Source: JBNJEL01 sp051745835 (lineage in GTDB: Bacteria; Bacillota; Halanaerobiia; Halobacteroidales; Acetohalobiaceae). Taken from it: a stretch of 11,542 nt of DNA. The DNA is taken from the NCBI GenBank assembly GCA_051745835.1, contig JBNJEL010000061.1, positions 1 through 11,542 on the forward strand. The letters run 5' to 3'. This document shows positions 6,015 to 11,542 of this stretch, piece by piece (position 1 is the first letter of the stretch; each line of letters opens with the position of its first letter). The translations under genes and the position numbers were made by a program. The notes under the pieces were generated by a model. That model was not told the origin of the DNA and made no database searches. It was given only the letters and a program-made list of their open reading frames with translations.

Positions 6015-7007
6015 ATGAATAGATCAGTAAGTATTTATAAACAGCTAGTGATTAGTGTAATCTGTAGCTTGATTATCTTTTATCTATTTACTGCTGGGGC
6101 TTATGCCCAGCCTAAAGTGAGTGTTGATTATCAAGTAGAGACTAATCATGATAAGATTAAATTAGGAGAGATTGCTGACATTGAAGCAGAGACTCAATTT
6201 AAGAAAAGGTTAGCAGCAGTTAATCTAGGGCAAGCACCTCTGCCCGGTTATTCTAGAGTCTTAAAACGGCGGCATATTTTGTCTGCACTGCAAAGAGCAG
6301 GCTTTAAGTTAGCAGAATTATCCTATCAGATTCCTAAACAGGTAAAGATTACAACTCCTTATCAGACATTAGATCAGCAGAAATTAGAGCAGACAGTTAG
6401 TGATTATATTAGAAGTAATTTAACAGCCGAACAAGAGGATATAGAGATCAATATAAGAAATTCAGATAATGATAAATTAAAGTTACCAGTAGGTAATATT
6501 AATTTAGAAGTACCTTCGAGTTATAATCGTAGTTTATTAGGTCGCACTTCGATTCCAGTAAATATTTATGTAGATAATGAGTTAGCTCGTAAGAAATATG
6601 TTTCTGTAGAAGTTGTTGCTTACCAAGAAGTATTAGTTGCCCGTAAGAGATTAGATCGTCATACAAAGTTGACCGCTGACCTTTTTAAGCAGGAACGGAG
6701 AGCTTTAAATAATGTAGTTCATCGCCAACCAATTCAAGATATTAATGAGGTAGAGAATCATCGTTTGAAGCGGCGGATTAATCAAGGGCAGATTTTAACT
6801 TCACGGATGGTAGAGATTCCGCCTTTAGTTAAGCGGCGCGATAAAGTTACAATAATTGCTCGCGTAGGTCAAATAGAGGTTAGAACTGTTGGTTTAGCTT
6901 TAGAGACTGGAGCTAAAGGGGATATCATTCAGGTAGAAAATATCAAAAGTGGTGAAAAATTAACCGCGCGAGTGATAAAGCAGGGTACTGTTCAGGTTAT
7001 TTTATAA
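6015..7007 (+). CDS. flgA: Flagellar P-ring assembly chaperone FlgA
   Basis: Periplasmic chaperone for FlgI polymerisation into the P ring, so expected only where a P ring exists. A 330-residue protein with an N-terminal signal peptide (hydrophobic about 11-29, likely cleaved after 'AYA' at residue 31). An N-terminal domain follows, and a C-terminal SAF/FlgA domain runs from about residue 195, including 'VLVARKRLDRHTKL', 'RRINQGQILTSRMVE', 'VKRRDKVTIIARVGQIEVRTVGLALETGAKGD' type segments and the 'VKSG..L.ARV' ending. It is longer than E. coli FlgA (219), as FlgA proteins with the full N-terminal domain are. It starts 11 nt after flgG with AGAGGGGG as ribosome binding site and is followed by the ring genes it serves. 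Confidence 0.92.
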   Translation: MNRSVSIYKQLVISVICSLIIFYLFTAGAYAQPKVSVDYQVETNHDKIKLGEIADIEAETQFKKRLAAVNLGQAPLPGYSRVLKRRHILSALQRAGFKLAELSYQIPKQVKITTPYQTLDQQKLEQTVSDYIRSNLTAEQEDIEINIRNSDNDKLKLPVGNINLEVPSSYNRSLLGRTSIPVNIYVDNELARKKYVSVEVVAYQEVLVARKRLDRHTKLTADLFKQERRALNNVVHRQPIQDINEVENHRLKRRINQGQILTSRMVEIPPLVKRRDKVTIIARVGQIEVRTVGLALETGAKGDIIQVENIKSGEKLTARVIKQGTVQVIL

Positions 7008-7021
7008 CTAGTTAGTTCAGA

Positions 7022-7027
7022 AGGAGG
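7022..7027 (+). promoter_or_regulatory. Ribosome binding site deciding the flgH start
   Basis: AGGAGG ends 1 nt before the ATG at 7029, too close for initiation, but 7 nt before the in-frame TTG at 7035. This favours the TTG. Confidence 0.65.
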
Positions 7028-7034
7028 GATGGAT

Positions 7035-7625
7035 TTGACGAAAAAATTAAATAAAGTTAGTTTAATATTAGTGATTGTCAGTTGTTTGGTTTTGGTGGCT
7101 ATAGGTCAACTAGAAGCTACTTCACTCTATAATCAAAACTCTTCTCCTTACCGCGAGTCTGTGGCAGCTAAAGAAGGAGATCTGTTAACGATTATTATTC
7201 AAGAAGATTCTTCAGCTGATCAATCGGCAAGTACTAATGCTGAACAAAATAATGAGATTAATGTAGGTCCTGGTGGTGGAGAATTAGACTTTATTAAGCT
7301 CTTTCAATTAAGTCAATCGGATAGTTCTGAAGCTGATGGGAGCAATAGTCAAAGTGGTAGTTTAAATGCTAGAATTACAGTAGAAGTAGTGGAAGTATTG
7401 CCGAATGGCAATCTAAAGGTAGCTGGTACCAAAGAGATAACAGTTAATTCAGAGAACCAAGAGATTAAAGTATCAGGAATAGTGCGTCCGGATGATGTTA
7501 CACTTCAAAATACTGTAATGTCAACTCAGATTGCTAATAGTCAGATAGAGTATGTAGGAGAGGGCGCAATTGGTGATAAGCAAGAACCAGGTATCTTATC
7601 TAAGTTATTGAATGTTTTCTTTTAA
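7035..7625 (+). CDS. flgH: Flagellar L-ring protein FlgH
   Basis: Builds the outer-membrane bushing around the distal rod. The 196 residues from TTG 7035 contain the FlgH core: 'SLYNQNSSPYRESVAAKEGDLLTIII' near the N-terminus, then a Ser/Gly-rich stretch, 'VEVLPNGNLKVAGTKEITVN' and 'VSGIVRPDDVTLQNTVMSTQIANSQIEYVGEGAI'. The N-terminus 'MTKKLNK' plus a hydrophobic segment (about 8-25) is a signal sequence. E. coli FlgH is a lipoprotein; here the only early Cys (C17, in 'IVSC') is inside the hydrophobic core instead of at its end, so lipidation is doubtful and cleavage near 'LEA' (residue 28) looks more likely. Its position between flgA and flgI supports the call. An ATG at 7029 would add two residues but lacks usable ribosome spacing. 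Confidence 0.93.
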   Translation: MTKKLNKVSLILVIVSCLVLVAIGQLEATSLYNQNSSPYRESVAAKEGDLLTIIIQEDSSADQSASTNAEQNNEINVGPGGGELDFIKLFQLSQSDSSEADGSNSQSGSLNARITVEVVEVLPNGNLKVAGTKEITVNSENQEIKVSGIVRPDDVTLQNTVMSTQIANSQIEYVGEGAIGDKQEPGILSKLLNVFF

Positions 7626-7645
7626 TGATTTAGTTTAAACTCCAG

Positions 7646-7652
7646 TGAGGTG
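7646..7652 (+). promoter_or_regulatory. Ribosome binding site deciding the flgI start
   Basis: TGAGGTG ends 7 nt before the ATG at 7660. An upstream in-frame GTG at 7645 overlaps this site and has no ribosome binding site of its own, so translation should begin at 7660. Confidence 0.7.
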
Positions 7653-7659
7653 TGATAAT

Positions 7660-8808
7660 ATGAAGTTAAGTCTTAAAGTATTAGCAGTAATAACTCTGCT
7701 GAGTTTAGTAATACCTAATTATTCTATAGCTCAGGAGAATAAATTTAATCATGATCCATCAGTTAGAATTAAAGATGTCACCAGAGTTCAAGGAGTGCGG
7801 GAGAATCAATTAACAGGCTATGGTTTAGTAGTAGGATTAAATGGAACTGGAGATAGTGATGCAGAAGCAACTGTTAGACCAATAGCAAATATGTTAAATA
7901 AATACGGAGTAAATGTAACTCCAGATCAGGTGGAGTCTGAAAATGTAGCAGCTGTAATGGTTACATCTAAATTACCTGCCTTTAGTCGTGCTGGAGATAG
8001 TGTTGACGTTAAAGTATCTTCTTTAGGTGATGCTGATAGTTTGCAGGGCGGAACACTACTTATGACTCCTCTGTTAGGACCTAATCAGCAGGAAGTTTAT
8101 GCTTTAGCTCAAGGCCCAATTTCAATCGGAGGATTTAATGCTGAACAAGGTGGTAATTCTGTACGACAGAATCATCCTACTGTAGGTAGGATTCCAAATG
8201 GAGCAACTATTGAACGTTCAGTGGATATGGAGTTTACAGATCGTGAGCAAGTGACACTCTTATTAGAGAATCCTGATTTTGCTACTGCACAAAGAATTGC
8301 TGATGCAATTAATCAACAGTATGGTTATGATTCACAGGGAGAAAGTTTTGCTCAAGCAGTTGATCCCGGTCGAGTTAAGGTTAAGATTCCTAATAATCTC
8401 CAGGGGCGTGAGGTTAGTTTTGTAGCTCAAGTTAACCGTTTATCAGTCAGACCGGATAAGGAAGCTAAGGTAGTAGTAAATGAGCGGACAGGAACTATTG
8501 TAATGGGACATAATGTTCGAATTTCGACTGTGTCAGTAGCTCATGGTAATTTGACCGTTACTATTACTGAAGAGCAGCAAGTCTCTCAACCGCCTCCATT
8601 TTCTGAGGGGGATACGGAGACAACAACTGATACTGAAGTAGAAACAGAAGAAGAAGAAGGGCAGTTATTAGTTCTGCCTAAAGGTTCTAATATTTCAGAT
8701 GTAGTTAAAGCTTTAAATAGTGTTGGTGCTACACCGCGCGATACTATCTCTATCTTACAAGCAATGAAGAGTCAAGGAGCTTTACATGCTAAGTTAGAGA
8801 CTATGTAG
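7660..8808 (+). CDS. flgI: Flagellar P-ring protein FlgI
   Basis: Periplasmic subunit of the P ring, the bushing in the peptidoglycan layer. From ATG 7660 there are 382 residues (365 in E. coli). A signal peptide is clear (MKLSLK, hydrophobic 7-19, cleavage after 'SIA' at residue 24). Family blocks follow: 'RIKDVTRVQGVRENQLTGYGLVVGLNGTGD', 'GGTLLMTPLLG', 'ERTGTIVMGHNVRIS' and the C-terminal 'VVKALNSVGATPRDTISILQAMKSQGALHAKLE' regions. An acidic Thr/Glu-rich loop (about residues 322-334) precedes the C-terminal block, in the variable part of the family. It ends in a TAG at 8806-8808 whose AG belongs to the flgJ ribosome binding site, so the two genes are tightly coupled. Confidence 0.96.
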   Translation: MKLSLKVLAVITLLSLVIPNYSIAQENKFNHDPSVRIKDVTRVQGVRENQLTGYGLVVGLNGTGDSDAEATVRPIANMLNKYGVNVTPDQVESENVAAVMVTSKLPAFSRAGDSVDVKVSSLGDADSLQGGTLLMTPLLGPNQQEVYALAQGPISIGGFNAEQGGNSVRQNHPTVGRIPNGATIERSVDMEFTDREQVTLLLENPDFATAQRIADAINQQYGYDSQGESFAQAVDPGRVKVKIPNNLQGREVSFVAQVNRLSVRPDKEAKVVVNERTGTIVMGHNVRISTVSVAHGNLTVTITEEQQVSQPPPFSEGDTETTTDTEVETEEEEGQLLVLPKGSNISDVVKALNSVGATPRDTISILQAMKSQGALHAKLETM

Positions 8809-8818
8809 GAGGGAAATT

Positions 8819-9172
8819 ATGAAAATTGGTGATCAAGGATTAGGTTTGATGCACAAAGAGCAGTTAAATAGAAAGCAGAATCGTAGTAAGGACTTTGCTA
8901 CTGAGTTAAAAGCAGCTGCTAAACAGTCTAAGCAAAGTAGTGATCGGCAGCAGCAATTAAGAAAGGCAACTGAGAAATTTTCTAGTATCTTTGTACATAA
9001 GATGTTAAAGGAGATGCGTCAAAGCATACCTGAATCCGAAATGTTGGATGGAGGAATGAAAGAGGATATCTTTAAGGATATGCTAGATCGTAAGTATGCT
9101 ACAAAAATGATAGAATCTAAACAATTAAAGTTAGCAGATCAGTTATATAATCAGTTAAGCAAGCAGTTATAA
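8819..9172 (+). CDS. flgJ: Rod-binding FlgJ, N-terminal domain only
   Basis: FlgJ in enterobacteria (313 residues) caps the growing rod with its N-terminal half and digests peptidoglycan with a C-terminal glucosaminidase domain. This 117-residue protein holds only the first part: 'FSSIFVHKMLKEMRQSIPESEMLDGG' (54-79) and 'IFKDMLDRKYATKMIESKQLKLADQLY' (84-110). Single-domain FlgJ is common outside gammaproteobacteria, so this is not a truncation; the muralytic partner must be encoded elsewhere. The first 50 residues are basic and Gln-rich, probably disordered. It starts 10 nt after flgI with AGGAGGG as ribosome binding site. Confidence 0.92.
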   Translation: MKIGDQGLGLMHKEQLNRKQNRSKDFATELKAAAKQSKQSSDRQQQLRKATEKFSSIFVHKMLKEMRQSIPESEMLDGGMKEDIFKDMLDRKYATKMIESKQLKLADQLYNQLSKQL

Positions 9173-9213
9173 TAATTGTCGGAAGTGGTAATTTGAGGAG
9201 GGAAGTAGATTAA

Positions 9214-11049
9214 TTGCGTAAACTTAATGTTTTGTTAATCGGGACGCTAATCTGTCTTATCTTTACACTACCAGTAGCAGCTGAATTATCTATTACAGAG
9301 GATACTATGGAGTTAGATGAGATTCAAGAAGGAATGACCGGTATAGGTAAGACGGTTGTTTCTGGGACAGAAGTAGAGACCTTTCAAGTAGAGGTTCTTG
9401 GTAAATTGGATAATCAAGGAGTTGATAGCCAGTTACTATTGATTGAAGTTAGTGGTGATGTAATTGATAGAACTGGTGGAATTGCTGCTGGGATGAGCGG
9501 GAGTCCAATCTATATTGATGGTCAATTAGTTGGTGCTATCGGTTATGGTTGGCAATTAACTGAACATAAAATAGGAATGGTTACTCCAATTAAAGAAATG
9601 CTTAATATCTGGGAGTTAGATGATATAGAAAAAGGAGAGACTCTCTCTTTAGCTGAACCACTGGAATTAGGAGAACGTCAAATTACTAAGGTGCAGTTTG
9701 GAGGGTCTGCAGCTAATACAGCTGACGATAGATTGGTTGCTAGGCGAGTACAGACACCACTAGTCGTAAATGGATTAGATAAACAGGCAATGGATTATTT
9801 GGATCAAGAATTAAAAGAGTTTGATGTTCAGCCTTTACAATCTGTTAGTAATCAAGAGTTATTGGCTGAAGAGGTACAGCTTAAGCCCGGTAGTGCAGTA
9901 GCAGTAGAGTTAGTTAGAGGAGATATAAATGTATCGGGATTAGGAACCTTAACCTACCTTGATGAAGATAAGTTCTTAGGTTTTGGTCATCCTTTCTTGG
10001 GTCGAGGAGATAGTAATTATTTTCTTTCGTCAGCATATATCCATCAGATGATTAAGAGTATAGATATGCCTTTTAAGTTAGGAAGTCCTTTAAATCCTAA
10101 GGGGGTTGTTACTCAAGATCGTACTGCTGGCATTGGCGGCAGCTTAGATCGCAGACCTAAAGTAATACCTTTAGAAGTAAGAGTGGTCGATCAGAACTTA
10201 GGTCGTGAAGAAAAAGTTAAAGCTCAAGTGATTAGAAATGAGGATTTAATTCAGCCGTTAGCTGGTTCAGTAATCTATCAAGCAATTAATAGTACTATTG
10301 ACCGACGTGGTGGTGGTACTGCTGAAGTGAAGATGGAGATTATGGCTAATAACTTAGAAGAAAGTATTATTCAGCGGGAGAATATCTTCTATAGTAGAGA
10401 TGATGTTAGTTCAGTAGCTTTAAATGATTTTTTACAGGCACTAAATTTGGTAACTCATAATCCATTTCAACAGATAGATTTGATTAATATTGAATTAGAC
10501 GTTACGGTTAAAGAAGAACCACAGGTAGCATTAATTAAAGAAGTTAACGTATTGACTGATGAATTACGTCCGGGTGAGGAAGTAGAGTTAGAGGTTAAGC
10601 TACAACCTTATCGTCAGGAAAGTATTACTAAGCGGTATAGTTTTGAGCTACCAGAGGATATTGAAAGCGGAGAAGCATATTTAGAAGTAATTGGCGGACG
10701 CGAAGCCAATTTTACTGCTCAAACACAAGATCAGCAAGAAGAGGTAGAGTATGGTTATGGAGAGAATGAAACTTTTAGGAGTTTAGAAGAGGTATTATCT
10801 GCTTTTGAAAAGCAGAAAATTAATAGTGATTTAGTAGTTAACATTATACCTAATCCTCAACAAGCAGTACCAGTTAGTGGTGAACAGATGAATAGAGATC
10901 AAGCCGAGAAGAGAGCATCTGAAAGAGAAGCTAACAAACAGGAGTGGCTACAAGAACAGATAGAGGAGGTATTTGAAACCAATTTCTTGCTAGAAGGACA
11001 GGTGGATACTAAAATTAAAATTCTAGCTGATGATCAAAAGAAAAATTAA
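9214..11049 (+). CDS. Secreted SpoIVB-type (S55) serine peptidase domain protein
   Basis: A 611-residue exported protein: signal peptide MRKLN plus hydrophobic 6-20, likely cleaved after 'VAA' (23). Residues 36-132 contain 'IQEGMTGIGKTVVSGTEVETF' type sequence and the S55 serine motif 'AAGMSGSPIYIDGQLVGAIGYGW' (candidate nucleophile S95). Residues about 225-345 contain 'GTLTYLDEDKFLGFGHPF', with candidate H259, and 'DRTAGIGG'. D82 or D85 could complete a triad. The region from about 440 is beta-like, ending in a charged helical tail (560-590). In SpoIVB the GH motif comes before the serine motif; here the order is reversed. Unlike SpoIVB I see no PDZ domain. The TTG start follows directly on an in-frame TAA (9211-9213); GGAGGG at 9197-9202 is 11 nt away, a long spacing. 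It is the last gene before the terminator, 41 nt after flgJ, so probably part of the flagellar transcript. The substrate is unknown. Confidence 0.8.
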   Translation: MRKLNVLLIGTLICLIFTLPVAAELSITEDTMELDEIQEGMTGIGKTVVSGTEVETFQVEVLGKLDNQGVDSQLLLIEVSGDVIDRTGGIAAGMSGSPIYIDGQLVGAIGYGWQLTEHKIGMVTPIKEMLNIWELDDIEKGETLSLAEPLELGERQITKVQFGGSAANTADDRLVARRVQTPLVVNGLDKQAMDYLDQELKEFDVQPLQSVSNQELLAEEVQLKPGSAVAVELVRGDINVSGLGTLTYLDEDKFLGFGHPFLGRGDSNYFLSSAYIHQMIKSIDMPFKLGSPLNPKGVVTQDRTAGIGGSLDRRPKVIPLEVRVVDQNLGREEKVKAQVIRNEDLIQPLAGSVIYQAINSTIDRRGGGTAEVKMEIMANNLEESIIQRENIFYSRDDVSSVALNDFLQALNLVTHNPFQQIDLINIELDVTVKEEPQVALIKEVNVLTDELRPGEEVELEVKLQPYRQESITKRYSFELPEDIESGEAYLEVIGGREANFTAQTQDQQEEVEYGYGENETFRSLEEVLSAFEKQKINSDLVVNIIPNPQQAVPVSGEQMNRDQAEKRASEREANKQEWLQEQIEEVFETNFLLEGQVDTKIKILADDQKKN

Positions 11050-11077
11050 ATTAACTATAATAGCATATTATTTAACT

Positions 11078-11110
11078 AGGCAGTAGATCATTTATGATCT
11101 GCTGCCTTTT
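11078..11110 (+). terminator. Rho-independent terminator closing the flagellar operon
   Basis: A 13-bp stem (11078-11090 with 11095-11107, one U-G wobble) with a four-base loop TTTA is followed by a T-run (11107-11110). It ends transcription 28 nt after the S55 gene and supports grouping that gene with flgF-flgJ. Confidence 0.85.
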
Positions 11111-11167
11111 AGATTATATTATTAGCATTTATTAACTATCTTATCAGTAAATAACGCTTTCCGGCTA

Positions 11168-11196
11168 TTGAATAATCTAATAAAATATAATATCAT
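11168..11196 (+). promoter_or_regulatory. Possible sigma-A promoter of the TamB-like gene
   Basis: TTGAAT (11168-11173), 17 nt, then TATCAT (11191-11196) fits a vegetative promoter moderately. A perfect TATAAT at 11186-11191 overlaps but is only 12 nt from this -35. The location between a terminator and a new gene makes a promoter likely; the exact elements are uncertain in such AT-rich sequence. Confidence 0.35.
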
Positions 11197-11234
11197 AAGA
11201 GTAGTTTGATTACTAAGGTTGTGGAGGCTAGACT

Positions 11235-11542
11235 ATGCCCAAGTTAGTCACAAAGTATAAGGAAGTAATCTTGGCAGTTCTGTTGCTGATGGTATTCTTT
11301 ATCTCTTCGGTAGTAGTTTTGAATTGGGCTAACTTAATGGAAGAAGGTCGAGTTAGATTGGAGACGCTTCTAGAAGAAAGAATGGGCTATCAGGTGCAGA
11401 TAAAGGAGTTAGATGTAATCGGGATTAATCAATTGAGATTAAGTGGAGTTGAAGTTAGCACCTCCACAGAAAGATTAGTTACTTTAGAAGAGTTAGTAGT
11501 AAAGAGTAACTTATGGCAGTTAATTCTGTCTAATAAAGAAGT
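11235..11542 (+). CDS. TamB/AsmA-like envelope protein, N-terminal part (cut by the window edge)
   Basis: An open frame of 102 codons runs off the right edge. The ATG is preceded by GGAGG (11223-11227) at 7 nt. The protein begins with a short basic stretch and a single membrane anchor (about residues 11-34). 'LETLLEERMGYQVQIKELDVIGINQLRLSGVEV' follows, the typical start of TamB/AsmA-type proteins, where a membrane anchor leads into a long periplasmic beta-groove ('G..v.i..l.....L.l.gv.v'). Such proteins bridge inner and outer membranes and are thought to carry lipids or assist outer-membrane assembly. Only the N-terminus is visible, so TamB versus another AsmA-like member cannot be settled. 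It supports a diderm envelope along with flgH and flgI. It follows a terminator and so starts a new transcription unit. Confidence 0.72.
   Translation, partial: MPKLVTKYKEVILAVLLLMVFFISSVVVLNWANLMEEGRVRLETLLEERMGYQVQIKELDVIGINQLRLSGVEVSTSTERLVTLEELVVKSNLWQLILSNKE

Noticed and set aside
7645..7659. GTG at 7645 as the flgI start.
   Set aside because: It overlaps the ribosome binding site of the better ATG at 7660 and would put RCDN before the signal peptide.
8819..9172. FlgJ as a truncated gene.
   Set aside because: The rod-binding domain is complete and the stop is followed by normal intergenic sequence; single-domain FlgJ is widespread, so no decay is implied.

Overview
The window looks like a low-GC, spore-forming, flagellated Firmicute that also has an outer membrane. 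The AT-rich codon use, strong AGGAGG ribosome binding sites and the murA-spoIID-M23-spoIIID gene order are Firmicute-like. The flagellar L-ring and P-ring genes (flgH, flgI, with the chaperone flgA) and a TamB/AsmA-like gene at the right edge are diderm traits. Halanaerobiales (Acetohalobium, Orenia, Halobacteroides relatives) fit this combination best, but that placement is inference from gene content. Every supported gene is on the + strand.

Region 1 (1-2044): a YueI-family (DUF1694) gene with an unusual cysteine-bearing tail, then murA, which makes the first committed peptidoglycan precursor. Region 2 (about 2060-4341): a sporulation block. It holds spoIID (mother-cell peptidoglycan lytic transglycosylase), a membrane-anchored M23/LytM protein best read as SpoIIQ, and the mother-cell regulator spoIIID. 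Candidate sigma-E, sigma-F and sigma-E promoters lie upstream of these three genes in that order, matching the compartments in which they act in Bacillus subtilis. A perfect hairpin terminator follows the spoIIQ gene. The spoIID start appears to be an ATA codon.

Region 3 (about 4383-11110): a closely spaced operon flgF-flgG-flgA-flgH-flgI-flgJ plus a secreted SpoIVB-type (S55) peptidase-like protein, closed by a strong terminator at 11078-11110. It encodes the proximal and distal rod, the P-ring chaperone, the L and P rings, and the rod-capping part of FlgJ. A 21-codon reading frame with a good ribosome binding site precedes and overlaps flgF. Region 4 (11111-11542): an AT-rich promoter region and the first 102 codons of a TamB/AsmA-like protein cut by the window edge.

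The order resembles the B. subtilis neighbourhood murAA-spoIID-spoIIQ-spoIIID-mbl-flhO-flhP, with two differences: no mbl/mreB gene, and the diderm ring genes follow the rod genes. I see no mobile elements, CRISPR arrays, tRNA or rRNA genes. I also see no clearly new multi-gene system. The most notable points are the ATA start of spoIID, the altered HxH motif in SpoIIQ, the motif order of the S55 protein, and the combination of an endospore programme with diderm flagellar and envelope genes.
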